Counted from the stretch's first letter, positions 1-10,607 are shown. The stretch: 64,000 nucleotides of DNA from Euryodendron excelsum (GCA_033060915.1 CM065386.1:5372501-5436500), one strand, 5' to 3'. Notes: generated by a model from the sequence alone, not told the origin. Numbers and translations are program-made.

Positions 1-1179
1 GGTGAATTGGATGAAGAAGTTTACATGGACCAACCTGAGGGTTTTATCATGCCTGGACAAGAACATAAAGTTTGTAAGTTGGTTAAGTCTCTTTACGGAC
101 TTAAACAAGCACCTAAACAGTGGCATGAGAAATTTGATCAAGTTGTGGTTACTAATGGCTTCAAAATACATGAATCTGATAAGTGTGTTTATAGTAAGTT
201 CAATAATGATAAAGGTGTGATTATCTGTTTATATGTAGATGACATGTTGATTTTTGGTACTGATTATGATAGCATTGTGAAAGTTAAGAATTTTTTGTCA
301 TCTAATTTTGAAATGAAAGACATGGGAATTGCTGATGTCATTTTGGGTATTCGAATTAAAAGGAATACTAATGAGATTGTCCTTTCTCAATCATATTATA
401 TAGAAAAAATACTCAGGAGATATGATTTATTTGATTGCAAACCTGTGAGTACACCGTTTGATTCAAATCTAAAATTGTATCCTAATACTGGTAGAGCTAT
501 TGATCAATTGAAGTATGCTAGGGTAATTGGTTGTTTGATGTATGCTATGACATGCACACGACCTGACATTGTTTATGCAGTTGGTAAACTTAGTAGATTT
601 ACTAGTAATCCTGGCACTAGTCATTGGAATGCTGTAACAAGAGTTTTAAAATATCTAAAAGGAACCATGGATTATGGTTTGTGTTACAGTGGGTATCTTA
701 CGGTTTTGGAAGGATACACTGATGCTAGTTGGATATCTGACCGAGATGATCATACATCAACCAGTGGGTGGATATTTCTCTTTGGTGGAGGAGCTATCTC
801 CTGGGGTTCTAAGAAGCAGACTTTAATTACAGACTCCACCATGGCTGCAGAGTTTGTAGTTTTGGCTTCTTGTAGCAAAGAGGCTGAGTGGCTTAGGAAT
901 TTGTTGTTGGAAATTCCTCTTTGGTCTAAACCAATGTCACCTATATCTTTGCATTGTGATAGTGAGGCTACACTGTCACGAGCATATAGCCACATTTATA
1001 ATGGCAAATCTAGGCACATTGGCCTGAGACATAGCAGTGTGAGACAAATGCTCACTAATGGAGTTATCACCATAGATTTTGTGAGATCATGCCAAAACTT
1101 GGCAGATCCGCTTACTAAAGGACTTGCAAGGGACTTGGTGAAGAAAACATCAATAGGGATGGGTCTTCGGCCCATATGA
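1..1179 (+). CDS. Copia pol polyprotein, C-terminal RT and RNase H (partial at 5' end)
   Basis: The frame is open from base 1 (no start in the window) to the TGA at 1177-1179, about 392 codons. Near the start the motif [11 protein letters not shown] is the hallmark of Copia reverse transcriptase, and YVDD, the polymerase active site, is intact at about 230-245. The second half is the Copia RNase H: TRPDIVYAVG, the SWGSKKQ motif, EAEW, and the terminal HIGLRH and ADPLTKGL blocks. These enzymes copy the element's RNA into DNA in a virus-like particle. No internal stop or frameshift is visible, unlike every other retroelement pol in this window. Confidence 0.93.
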   Translation, partial: GELDEEVYMDQPEGFIMPGQEHKVCKLVKSLYGLKQAPKQWHEKFDQVVVTNGFKIHESDKCVYSKFNNDKGVIICLYVDDMLIFGTDYDSIVKVKNFLSSNFEMKDMGIADVILGIRIKRNTNEIVLSQSYYIEKILRRYDLFDCKPVSTPFDSNLKLYPNTGRAIDQLKYARVIGCLMYAMTCTRPDIVYAVGKLSRFTSNPGTSHWNAVTRVLKYLKGTMDYGLCYSGYLTVLEGYTDASWISDRDDHTSTSGWIFLFGGGAISWGSKKQTLITDSTMAAEFVVLASCSKEAEWLRNLLLEIPLWSKPMSPISLHCDSEATLSRAYSHIYNGKSRHIGLRHSSVRQMLTNGVITIDFVRSCQNLADPLTKGLARDLVKKTSIGMGLRPI

Positions 1180-1740
1180 TTAGTCATCACTGGTGGAAAC
1201 TCGACTCAACGCTTGAAACATCAAGTCTTGAGTTCAATGAGCCAAAGTACATCAGATGTAGTGACTGCAAGTACTATACAAATTTTTCATCCCAAGGAAA
1301 AAGTGCTTGGTACCAGTAATGTAAATGGGGAAGGTTGGGCAATAAGCTCTTAATAGACTTATAACATATTGTGTTGAAGTGTTTAAGTTACTGGAACACT
1401 TCAGATAAGTCTACCTATATGAGTGTCGAAGGTGGTGCCGCCTTCTATGATGACTTGGGCAGTCTCTAGAGCACTCATGAAACAGGATATAGACACAAGG
1501 CCAATCCACGTGTCGGCTTTTATGAATTTACCTAAAGAAGAGAATATTGATGTGTGAGACATGTCCGGTTAGCTATATAGGATTGCTAGTTCAAAACTTG
1601 CCTACTATACCATCCTCGTTAACCTTGATGTGTTATCACTAAGTGAAGGTTCAAGTCCATAAGACACCTTCATTTATGCATTAGTTTTCCCTGTCTGGCC
1701 AAGATATATTTTTTAAATTATTTTGAAAATGGTGGGGGAT
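1180..1740 (+). other. Copia A 3' untranslated region and polypurine tract
   Basis: This noncoding stretch lies between the pol stop and the 3' LTR. It ends with the purine-rich run GGTGGGGGA just before the LTR (about 1730-1739), the expected primer for plus-strand DNA synthesis. No other gene is visible here. Confidence 0.75.
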
Positions 1741-2724
1741 TGTTGAAATGATTTTCAAATTATATAATATATATAGTAGTTTTGGGGTTTTCCAAAATGG
1801 TTTTGACGAGCTTTGAAGAAAGTCTTTATTGCCTTATTAAATGAATCCCACATTGGAAAGTGAGAAGTTTGGTAAGGCATTTATAAATGCCAACAACTTT
1901 CTATGAATTGCTTTAGAGCAATGATTGGGTGTAGCACACAAGTGTGAGCATGTGCATCAAGCCACATGTGCGCCACGCGTACGTCTCGCGTGCGAGTCGC
2001 GTGGCGCAATGTGGCGCTTTAGTGGCGCACTTGGCACTTGGACACGTGGCACGTGCGCGTGTGGCGTGTGATCAAGACCATTGATTTTTGTCAATCATGA
2101 TAATCAACGATCGGATGGCTAATACATAAGCAAAAAGGATCGTATGGTGAGAATCACACCTGATCATAAAGGTGTGATGAATGATCTGATCAAACAATGA
2201 ATATGTGCGATCTACACCGTTAGATTAGAAAATGGGCGATCCGACGGCTGTATTTAAACCTGCAAGTGACTGTTAGAAATCAGTTATTATTTGAATTCTA
2301 ACAGTCATGTCTAGTCCAAAAGACACCAAAATGTCTATAAAAATATGGCAAATTCGCAGAAAATAAAATATATATATTTTCTGCAACTTCTTTCTATATT
2401 AAAAGGCATTAAAATTCTTGATTCTTTCTAGTTTTTATTGTTCATCATCTCTGAAGTCTGTTTCTGCAGAAATAGACATTCAGATTCTTGGCAGACTTGA
2501 TAATCAGAGGGTATTCGGGTCTGATTTCGTGTGTGCAACACGCAGTCAGAATTACAGATTTTCTGGACTCCATTATATCCTGGAGGCGATTCGTCATTAA
2601 CCCGGTGCACACCAGATTCTGAGAATTGGTGGGGGCGAATATCGTCTTAAGGAAAGCGATATTAATCGTGCCTTGGACGTGTTCATTCATCTTCTTCTTC
2701 CTTTTACAGATTTTTGCACTAACA
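1741..2724 (+). repeat. 3' LTR of Copia element A
   Basis: The LTR starts TGTTGAAATG directly after the purine tract and is called to end at CTAACA, giving TG...CA ends and 984 bp. The same sequence, with scattered differences, recurs at 63058 to the window end. A TATA-like TATAAAAATATGG lies near 2335. The region upstream has a perfect 11-bp inverted repeat, TGCGCCACGCG at 1969-1979 against its complement at 1998-2008, and dense GTGGCGC/CACGTG wording around it. The 3' boundary is supported by CNL homology resuming at about 2725. Confidence 0.88.
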
Positions 2725-3734
2725 GGGTGCGGGCGAACAAGTATTCTCTCGTGCTAGGTTACCCTGAACTTGAAAGTTTGAACAGTGAAATTTATCACAA
2801 CTTAGACAATGATACAAGAGTCGTGAAATTCGGAAAGTGTGATATCGGCAGTGGTGGCATTTTGCTGCCATATGACCTGGAGATCCTGGATATTGAGGAA
2901 TGCAATTTCAGCCGCAGCCGCTGCTTGTGTGATGTTTTCCCATCGTCCTGTAGTAATACCAGAGACCTGAAGGCATGTGCAATAAGTGAATGTCAGGGGT
3001 TAGAATCCATATTCTCATTGCCCTCCTCCTCTTTGTCATCCCATAACAACAAAGAGGAGGAGACAGAAGAAGCATATGATCAAGGAGTTTCCCATCGCCG
3101 CTTCCCATTTCAAAGTCTCGAGAGATTGTCTCTTTATAATTTGCCGAATCTCAGGGCCCTATTCAAGTTGAGGGAGTTGGAGTGGTTTGGAGTTGTTATT
3201 GCACCTCCACCATGTGGCACCTTTTCCAGTCTGAGAGAGTTGCGCATCTCGTATTGTCCCCAAATCAACAACCTGTTCACGCCTCGCTTGTTGCTGCAGC
3301 ACCTCCAAAACCTCGAAATGATAACGGTTGAGTGGTGTATTCAAATGAAGGAGATAGTTACAATTGATGAAGGAGGGATGGGGAGAACAAGCTTATGCAG
3401 TAGTAATGATCATGATCATGACAATACCCCTATGGTCATCACTCTCCCAAAGTTAAAGATTTTGTCGCTTTATGATCTACCAGACATGAAGAGCATCTGG
3501 GAAGGAATAATGGTTTGGGATTCTATTGAAGTGATTCGTGTAAAAAGATGTCCCAACCTGAAGAGGCCTTTTCCTTTCTCTCTTCCCCTTGTTAATGGAC
3601 AACCGTCCGCACCCACGGCTCTTAAACAAATTGAGATATGTAATAAGGACAGAGAATGGTGGGAATCACTCGAGTGGGACCATTCAAATGCCAAGGATGT
3701 CCTTCTGCCCTTTCTCTGCTTTGCCAAATACTAG
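2725..3734 (+). pseudogene. CNL resistance gene copy A, 3' LRR exon cut off by Copia A
   Basis: The frame is open through the TAG at 3732-3734 and encodes the C-terminal leucine-rich repeats of an RPS2/RPS5-like CNL, the part that normally senses effectors. Visible are the block GILLPYDLEILDIEEC, LRR-like units such as LERLSLYNLPNLRALF and LRELRISYCPQINNLF, then ITLPKLKILSLYDLPDM and the family ending EWWESLEWDH. The stretch at 2725-2755 matches copy B at about 15843-15870, so homology begins immediately at the LTR junction. The CC, NB-ARC and first LRRs, if they survive, lie left of the window beyond the element. An open frame runs back into the LTR to an ATG at 2673, but that start belongs to the retroelement. 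Confidence 0.85.
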
Positions 3735-4090
3735 CGTTAAGCGCGCTGAGTGTCTGGTAGCACTGCCCCTCTGCTTAATTTTCCAACTACTTGTAAGCTT
3801 AACCTGTTTCGATAAAATAATTTGTAAGTCTCTCTGCCCCTCTTACATTGATAGTATGATCTTCCAACTACTTGTAAGTCTGCTTTTCCCTCTATAAATT
3901 AATTTGTAAAGTCTGCTTTTCCAACTGCTTGTAAGGTCAAAGGTAGTCCGGAACATCATTTCTTTCACAATTATGGTTTAAAACTGTAATGCTACACCCA
4001 ATTATTTCTCCTATGTATGTCCCTTTATTTCAAACATCTTGTATGACCTTCTTCCACCACTCAAAACTCCTGAAACATTACCTTTCTTTC
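3735..4090 (+). other. 3' flank of CNL copy A, shared with copy D
   Basis: No coding signal. The stretch around 3952-4024 is clearly related to 48892-48960 downstream of CNL copy D: both contain the same succession AATTATGGTTTAAA, GCTACACCCAATTATTTC and CTATGTATGTCCC. It is probably a 3' untranslated or flanking sequence carried along in the gene duplication. Short TTCCAACTACTTGTAAG units repeat about three times between 3781 and 3930. Confidence 0.6.
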
Positions 4091-4097
4091 AAATCAA

Positions 4098-4873
4098 TTG
4101 AATGATTGGTTCTGTTTAAGGTGCTTTATATCATTGTCGGAGGATGTTACTAAAAGCAAGGACACTCTTCAAAAGGGCATTAAGTGGACTGTAGGTGATG
4201 GGGAAAACATCTCCTTGTGGAAGGACAGTGGTGTGGCAACACGTGTCTGGCTGCCACCTCTCCTGGGCCAGACAATATCAAAGTTGCTAGCATCATCAAT
4301 GAGGATGGCCACTGGGATCTCAGACCCATACAAGACCTCCTCTTCCCCGCAGATAAGTTAAACATCTTGAACATCAATCTCTCCAGGTTAGTCTCCTTTC
4401 CTGGTACTCCCACTTGGCCTGCTAACTCTAATGGTAAAGTTCTCTAGCTCTGCTGTCTATGATTTCTTGACTGATAGGCAAACTGACCAAACTTGCTGGA
4501 GCTGGATCTGGAAACTGAAAATTCGACCAAAACTTAAACTGTTTATTTGGAAAATCATGCACAGTAAACTCCTAACCAATCAAATGCGAGCCATTAGAGG
4601 CCTTGACTCCAACGACCTTTGCCCTAGACGCCACAACCATTGTAATTTGTGAAACTTTAAGCCATCTTTGCTTAGAGAGTGTTTCAAAAACAAAGATTTT
4701 TGGACTAGTCTCAAGGGTCACCAGTGGTATCTTAACGATAGAGGAAAGCCTATACTTGAGTGGATCTCATCCAATATGAAAGAGAATAGTACCAGCCAAA
4801 ATAATACGGACGGGAATATTCCGTTTATTACTGCTATGTGGCAAATCTGGATCGATAGGAACAATAAAGTGTT
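4098..4873 (+). pseudogene. LINE ORF2 fragment: zf-RVT region
   Basis: About 4150-4215 reads KGIKWTVGDGENISLWKD, the conserved block that follows the RT domain in plant LINEs. Another frame continues with a DGHWDL block and the 4431-4652 frame gives RPKLKLFIWKIMHSKLLTNQ, the zf-RVT (zinc-binding reverse transcriptase) signature. Frame 4668 onward gives FITAMWQIWIDRNNKVFE and stops at the Copia insertion. At least two frameshifts separate these blocks, so no protein can be made. The catalytic RT domain itself is missing, as expected for a 5'-truncated LINE copy. Confidence 0.8.
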
Positions 4874-4878
4874 TGAAA
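4874..4878 (+). repeat. Target-site duplication of Copia element B, left copy (TGAAA)
   Basis: TGAAA directly precedes the 5' LTR and is repeated exactly after the 3' LTR at 9928-9932. Five bases is the usual duplication length for LTR retrotransposon integrases. Confidence 0.93.
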
Positions 4879-5242
4879 TGTTGAAAAGTAAAAACGAAAA
4901 TTGTAAATTTGACCATCTAGAAGCCACCATGGTTGAAAGAACCATCATGATTGAAGAGTACCTATCATTGTTGAAGAATACCTACCATGAAAAAAGGAAT
5001 TTATTCCTTTCACATTCTCCATTCACATTATGACTTGTATCTATAAATAGGGAGAGTCATTTGTATCATTGTATCAATTTAAGAAGAAGGAGGAGAACTG
5101 AGTTAGAGAGAAAAATAAAGAGGGAGAGTTCTCTATAAAATTTTAGAGTTGAATAAAAGAGTGATTTTTGGTTGTATTTTACACTTTTGAGTGTTTATAG
5201 TTCAATCACCACAAGTGTCTGAACCTTCTCTTCCGCCCAACA
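4879..5242 (+). repeat. 5' LTR of Copia element B
   Basis: It starts TGTTGAAAAGT and ends GCCCAACA. A TATA box, TCTATAAATAGGG, lies near 5040-5052, and the leader after it is purine-rich. Compared with the 3' LTR it has about 12 extra bases near 4920-4935, inside imperfectly repeated CATGGTTGAAGA wording that probably caused slippage. Confidence 0.93.
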
Positions 5243-5260
5243 GTGATATCAGAGTCAAGG
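5243..5260 (+). other. Primer-binding site of Copia element B (degenerate)
   Basis: One base after the 5' LTR the sequence TGATATCAGAGT differs at two positions from the plant Copia consensus complementary to initiator tRNA-Met (TGGTATCAGAGC). This site primes minus-strand synthesis. Confidence 0.75.
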
Positions 5261-5432
5261 GAAAGTATGATCTGTGGTTGCCCTTCGAGAGATCTTCCAC
5301 ATCAGAACTTTTAAGATTCTCTTCCTCTTCTCCGACCGCTACTCCGACCATCCTCCAGCCATCTCTCCATCTAATTTCGAGCGACCTTCCAAATTCAAAT
5401 TCCAAAGTACTGTTTGAGATATTTAAAATTAA

Positions 5433-6372
5433 ATGGCAAACGGGACTATGCAGGCGCTCATCTCGAAGCTCACAAAGGAGAATTACGACAACTGGTGCAT
5501 CCAAATGAAAGCTTTACTAGGCGCTCAAGATGTCATGGACATCGTGGAAGATGAGTATGAGGAAGCCCAATCCAAAGGAGCCGAGGTATCCATGTCGGAT
5601 GCTCAGAGAACAATCCTCTGCGCCGACCGAAAGAAGGACTGCAAAGCCAAATCCATCATCTACCAGGGCTTTGATGAGGCCACATTCGAAATCATTGCCT
5701 CTGCCAAGACGTCTAAAGAAGTCTGGGAGACCCTCCACCGAACATACACAGGTGCTGACAAAATAAAGAGAATTCGCCTTCAAACCCTACGCAGTGAATT
5801 CGAATTCCTACAAATGAAGTCTTTTGAGTCCATTATTGAGTATTATACTCGCGTAATGGTAGTTGCGAACCAGCTAAGGAGGAATGGAAAAATTCTCGCA
5901 GACATGAGAATATGTGAGAAAATTTTGCAATTTTTGGATCCAAAATTTGACTACATAGCCGTTACTCTAGAAGAAACCAAAGATCTACAGACCATGTCGG
6001 TAGAAGAGCTTGTGGGATAGCTACAAGCCCATGAGCAGAAGGTCAACAGGAGAAGTAATGACAAAGCACTGGAGCAAGCCCTACAATCAAAACTATCTTT
6101 GATCGATGGGAGATATGAGTAAGGGGGGATGTCACACTGAGGACGAGGGCGAGGTCGAGGATCTCGCGGATCTAGATATTCTGAATTCAGAGGCGGAGGT
6201 AGAGGCGGACAAACATCCAATAGAGGAAGACGTGGACAACAAAACAATATCCCCAGAAGAAGAGGACGTGGAAGAAGAGGCGGTTACAATAACCGTCAAA
6301 CCATTTATAAGAGAAACATCGAGTGCTATAACTGCCATAAGTTTGGGCACTATAGCAATATGTGTTGGTTAA
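5433..6372 (+). pseudogene. Copia B gag (UBN2-type capsid plus zinc knuckle)
   Basis: The ATG at 5433 opens a frame beginning MANGTMQALISKLTKENYDN, the start of the Copia gag (UBN2 / gag-polypeptide of LTR copia-type). The NYDNW and FLQMKSFESIIEYYTRV blocks are typical. A TAG at 6018-6020 and a stop near 6119 interrupt the frame. A CCHC zinc knuckle (CYNCHKFGHYSNMC) follows at about 6328-6370, in a different frame from the gag start, so at least one frameshift has also occurred. The product would package element RNA; here it is truncated. Confidence 0.85.
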
Positions 6373-6441
6373 AGACCACCGACAGAGAAGGTTAGCGAGG
6401 AGGCTAATCTTGCAGAAGGCGAACCAGTTGTCGGAGAATCA

Positions 6442-7900
6442 TTGATGCTAATGGCACATAGCTCAACTCAGGACCAAGATGTTTGGTACCTTGATTCTAG
6501 AGCCAGCAACCACATGACTGGCAGAAAGAACCTATTCATTGAACTTGATGAGAAAGTTCAAGGAGAGATATCATTCAGCGATCTCTCTAAAGTTCCAGTC
6601 CGAGGGAGAGGCGATGTTCTGATCAAGTGGAAAGGTGGAGATCACGCTTTCATTTTCAATGTCTACATGTGCTAGACATAAAGACCAACATCTTAAGCCT
6701 AGGACAGCTCGTGGAGAAAGGTTACCAGATTAGCCTTAGAAACAAGCAGATGCTGATCTCAGACACTCAAGGGAAGCTGGTCATTCGAGTCATAATGGCG
6801 AAGAATCGGATATTCTCTCTCGCAATCCATCACGACACACCAAAGTGTCTGAGTGCGATCATCAATAATAAAGACTGGCTATAGCATTTGAGGTATGGAC
6901 ACATAAATTTTGAAAGCTTGAAGCAGTAGGGAAGCAAGAAGATGGTGTATGGCTTACCCAACATTTACCATCCGAATGAGATATGTGTGAGCTGTGTTCT
7001 AAGTAAGTAACATAGAAATAGCTTTGGAAAGCAAGCTGACAGGAGATCTACCACGTCGCTTCAGCTAGTGCACATAGACGTTTGTGGTCCATTGAAACCA
7101 GTTTCAAATGGACAAAATTGATACTTCCTCACCTTCACCGACGACTACAGTAGGAAGACTTGGGTCTACTTCCTGAAAAGGAAGTAAGAGGCATTCGACA
7201 GATTCAAAGGGTTCAAAACTCTTGTGGAGAAGCAGAGTGGCTACTACATCAAGTCAGTCCGATCAGATCAAGGAGGAGAGTATACAGTAGAAGCCTTTCA
7301 GGAATTCTTTAAACAACAAGGAATTTAAAATTAGTTCACACCAGCCTACACTCCCCAGTTGAACGGCGTAGCTGAGAGGAAGAACCGCATCATACTTAAC
7401 ATGGCCAGAAGTATGTTGAAAGATAAGAATATGCCCAAAAGATTCTAAGCAGAAGCGGTGTTGTGTGCAGTCTATCTGCTTAATAGGTGTCTTACCAAGA
7501 GTCTTGCTTCAAAGACACCACACGAAGCTTGGAGTACTCACAAGCCTAGCGCGAGTCATTTTCAGAGTGTTTGGCTTCATAGCCTACACCAAAATCCCAG
7601 ATGCAAGAAGGACAAAGTTGGACGATAAATGAGAGAAGTGTATCTTTGTTGGATACGGTGATAGAACGATGGGATATCGTCTGTACAATCCCACCACTAA
7701 GAAAGTCATTTTCAGTGGGGATGTCATTTTTTAAGAAAATGAATTCTGAAATTGGGACTAGACTGAAGCCTTCAGAGATATATAATGGACACTTGAGGAA
7801 GAAGAACCTGCACAAGCAAGAGAAGTGGCTATTGAGCCACAAGTACTTAGAAATTAACAGACACTTTCACATGGTTTTCACTCACCGTGGAAGAATGAAG
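6442..7900 (+). pseudogene. Copia B protease and integrase, heavily decayed
   Basis: Around 6480-6520 the protease block WYLDSRASNHMTG stands where active copies have DSGAS, so the catalytic DSG is lost. GAG-pre-integrase follows (RYGHINFESLKQ near 6890). The integrase core shows the VCGPLKP block near 7080, a VRSDQGGEY block near 7260 and [12 protein letters not shown] near 7345-7385, so the D-D-E positions can be placed, but stops occur between almost every block and the frame drifts after about 7550. Integrase normally inserts the cDNA into the genome. Confidence 0.82.
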
Positions 7901-7926
7901 CTCCATCATCAATCGAGCGTGAATTT

Positions 7927-9588
7927 TTGAACATGGGGCTCAGAGGAGCTCGTACTCTAATTGATTTGTATGAAAATACAGAATCGATGGAAGAATATGT
8001 TACTCTACACTGTCTGCTGCTTACTAGTAATCCAGTTAGTTTTGAGGAAGCTAACGAAGAAAACAAATGGAGAAGAGCAATGGATGAGGAGATTCAATCC
8101 ATTGAGAAGAATAAAACTTGAGAGTTGACTACTCTCTTGAAAGGCCGAAAGACCATTGGGGTGAAATGGGTCTACAAGATCAAGAGGAATGCCTAAGGAA
8201 AAGTCCAGAGATACAAGGCGAGACTTGTTGCCAAAGGCTACAAGCAAAAGGAAGGGATCGACTATGGTGGAGTCTTTGCCCCAGTTGCTAGACTTGAGAC
8301 CATCAGATTGTTGGTTTCACTAGTTGCACAAAATAGATGGAAGATTTACCAACTAGATGTGAAATCAGCATTTCTGAATAGCTTTTTTGAAGAAGAGATC
8401 TATAGTAATCAGCCACTTGGATACGTGAAGAAAGGCCAAGAAGATAGAGTGTACAAGTTAAAGAAGACACTCTATGGGTTGAAGCAAGCTCCACGTGCTT
8501 GGAATATGAGGATCGATGATTATTTCTAAGCGAATGGTTTTGAGAAATGCCCATATGAGCATGTCTTATATATGAAGATGGAGACAGACAACAGCATGGT
8601 GATTGCTTGCCTATATGTTAATGATTTGATTTTCACCGGCAATAATCCAGCGATGTTTGAAGCTTTCAAGAAAAGCATGGTCAAAGTGTTAGAGATGACG
8701 AATATAGGTCAAATGACTCATTTCCTTGGCATAAAAGTTATGTAAAGTGAGAAGGGAATCTTTATCTCCCAAAGCAACTATGCAAAAGAGATCCTGAAGA
8801 AGTTTGGAATGAAAAACTGCAACTCTGTGACAACTCCGGTTGAAATAGGATTGGAGTTGAGAAAGAACGAGCAAGGAGATGTTGATCCTACTTATTTCAA
8901 GAGCCTGGTTGGAAGTTTGAGGTACTTAACTTGTACCAGACCAGATATACTCTATGGAGTTGGATTAGCCAGCAAGTACATGGAGACTCCTGACCAGTCT
9001 CATCTAAATGCAGCTAAGAGAATACTCTATTATGTCAAGGGTACCATCAGTGATGGTATATTCTATTCATCAACTAGAGATTGCAAACTTATTGACTATT
9101 CAGATAGCGATTGGGGGAAAGATCTTGATGAAAGAAAGAGCACGACTGAATTCACATATTTTATGGGAGCTACAACATTTACATGGTCATCAAAAAAGCA
9201 ACCTATCATAACGCTGTCATCATGTGAAGCTGAGTACGTTGCTACCAGCTCAGCTGTTTGTCATGGGATCTGGATCAGAAATATTTTGAAGTACTTGGGA
9301 TTTTCACAAGATGATCCCACAGAGGTCTACATCGACAATCGATCAACGATTGTTTTTGCAAAGAATCCAGTCTTTCACGAGAGAAGTAAACATATTGATA
9401 CTCGGTATCATTTCATCAGAGAGTATGTCAAGAACAAGGAAGTGAAATTAATTTTTTGCAGAACTTATGATCAGATAGTTGATATTTTCACAAAATCACT
9501 CAAGCATGATAACTTTGCAAGACTGAAGATAATGCCCGGAATGACAAAGGCAGGAGAGTCAAGTTTAAGGGGGGATGTTGAAAAGTAA
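7927..9588 (+). pseudogene. Copia B reverse transcriptase and RNase H
   Basis: RT begins near 8060 (W RRAMDEEIQSIEKN) and continues with [24 protein letters not shown] and [12 protein letters not shown] to a TAA at 8527-8529. After that stop the polymerase active site reads YVND (about 8614-8625), with Asn replacing the first catalytic Asp. RNase H is the best-preserved part: an open frame 8809-9588 contains RPDILYGVG, SDSDWGKDLDERKSTTEF, TWSSKKQPIITLSSCEAEY and HIDTRYHFIREYV. Single in-frame stops separate otherwise collinear blocks. Confidence 0.88.
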
Positions 9589-9927
9589 AAATGAAAAATG
9601 TAAACTTGACCATCTAGTTGAAAGAACCACCATGGTTGAAGAGTACATACCATTGTTGAAGAATACCTACCATGGAAGAAGGAATTTGTTCATTTCACAT
9701 TCTCCATTCACACTATGACTTGTATCTATAAATAGGGGGAGCCATTTGTATCGTTGTATCAATTCAAGAAGAAGGAGGAGAAGTGAGTTAGAGAGAAAAA
9801 TAAAGAGGGAGAGTTCTCTCTAAAATTTTAGAGTTGAATAAAAGAGCGATTTGTGGTTGTGTTTTACATCTTTAAGAGTTTATAATTCAATCACTACAAG
9901 TGGTTGAACCTTCCCCTCCACCCAACA
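9576..9927 (+). repeat. 3' LTR of Copia element B, with polypurine tract
   Basis: A purine tract AAGGGGGGA (about 9567-9575) directly precedes TGTTGAAAAGT. The LTR ends ACCCAACA at 9927, followed by the TSD copy TGAAA. TATA box TCTATAAATAGGG near 9725-9737. Confidence 0.93.
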
Positions 9928-9932
9928 TGAAA
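9928..9932 (+). repeat. Target-site duplication of Copia element B, right copy (TGAAA)
   Basis: Exact repeat of 4874-4878. Confidence 0.93.
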
Positions 9933-10607
9933 ACCATGACAATGACATTACTAGGAGCACTAGCCAGGAGAGAAACCATGCCTCAGAAATCAGAGAGGCT
10001 TTTCTCCCTCCTGTAGCTACTAGTCAAAGAGGAGTTAGACTAATAAAATGGAGTTTTCCTAATGCAGGTAATGCAGGTAAAATCAAGCTCATCGCTATTG
10101 GGAGTTCGAGAGGTAACCCAGGTCCAGATGAGTATGGTGGACATTTTAGAGATGAAGGAGGAAAATGAATTCACAGTTTTATCGAAAAATTGCCAGATTG
10201 CAAGAGCATTGAGGCAGAATTGTGTGGAATATAGAGGGGCTAACCATTATGCTGGAGAAAAGCATGTATGGAATGGAAGTGGAGTCGCGCTCCGAGAAAG
10301 TTGTCAGACTTATCTTCAGTGATGATGTGAGGTGCCACCCGAATAGAGGTTTAATTGAAGATTCGAAAGCCCTCTTGGCCAGATGCAGGGCACCCTCTAA
10401 CATAGCTTGAGACGGGAACAATTGTGCTGACAGACTAGCCAAGCTTGGAGTGGACCAGCTAGAGAATTTTGTCTTCCTGGAAGACCCTCCTGAAGCTATA
10501 AGGCCCCCGGTTGTGGGTGACATTGTTGGAATTCTGTCGGAAAGGCCTTAGTTTTTATCCTGCTTTTATTTTGTTTCCGAAGCACCAAAAAAAAAAAAAA
10601 AAAAAAA
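9933..10607 (+). pseudogene. LINE RNase H domain and poly(A) tail
   Basis: The frame near 10079-10165 reads KIKLIAIGSSRGNPGPDEYG and then GGHFRDEGG, the first catalytic block of the RNase H domain that ends plant LINE ORF2. The terminal block NNCADRLAKLGVDQ appears near 10420-10465 and is followed by FLEDPP and the end of the frame near 10550. The sequence between these blocks contains stops. The run of about 22 A at 10586-10607 is the LINE tail. The start of this piece connects in frame with 4873 once Copia B is removed. Confidence 0.83.

Larger units (their letters stand above)
1..2724 (+). mobile_element. Ty1/Copia element A, 3' part; 5' end outside the window
   Basis: The left edge cuts into the pol gene; what remains is the end of reverse transcriptase, RNase H, a 0.56-kb 3' untranslated stretch, a purine tract and a full 3' LTR. 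RT-RNase H order downstream with no integrase after it is the Copia gene order. The coding frame is unbroken, so the copy looks fairly young. Directly after the LTR end the sequence becomes CNL leucine-rich-repeat coding DNA, so the element sits inside resistance-gene copy A. A second LTR of the same family lies at 63058-64000. Lineage within Copia is not assigned. Confidence 0.92.
4879..9927 (+). mobile_element. Complete Ty1/Copia element B (5.05 kb, inactive)
   Basis: The element has two LTRs (364 and 352 bp), a degenerate tRNA-Met primer site, gag, protease, integrase, RT and RNase H in Copia order, and a perfect 5-bp TSD. More than ten in-frame stops, frameshifts in the integrase region and active-site changes in protease (DSR instead of DSG) and RT (YVND instead of YVDD) show it cannot move on its own. 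LTRs differ by roughly two dozen substitutions by eye plus a ~12-bp indel, so the insertion is not recent. It is inserted in the LINE. Confidence 0.95.
4091..10607 (+). mobile_element. 5'-truncated LINE, split by Copia element B
   Basis: Two pieces of one plant LINE flank the Copia element at 4879-9927. The left piece holds the end of ORF2 (zinc-binding reverse transcriptase region); the right piece holds the C-terminal RNase H domain and an (A) tail of about 22 nt ending near 10607. Removing the Copia element and one copy of its TSD rejoins the LINE reading frame across the insertion point. The 5' boundary near 4091 is approximate, and I see no clear LINE target-site duplication. Several frameshifts show the LINE is dead. 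Confidence 0.82.

Noticed and set aside
5202..5504. 100-codon minus-strand frame across the Copia B LTR
   Set aside because: Overlaps LTR and gag start on the opposite strand; shadow frame.
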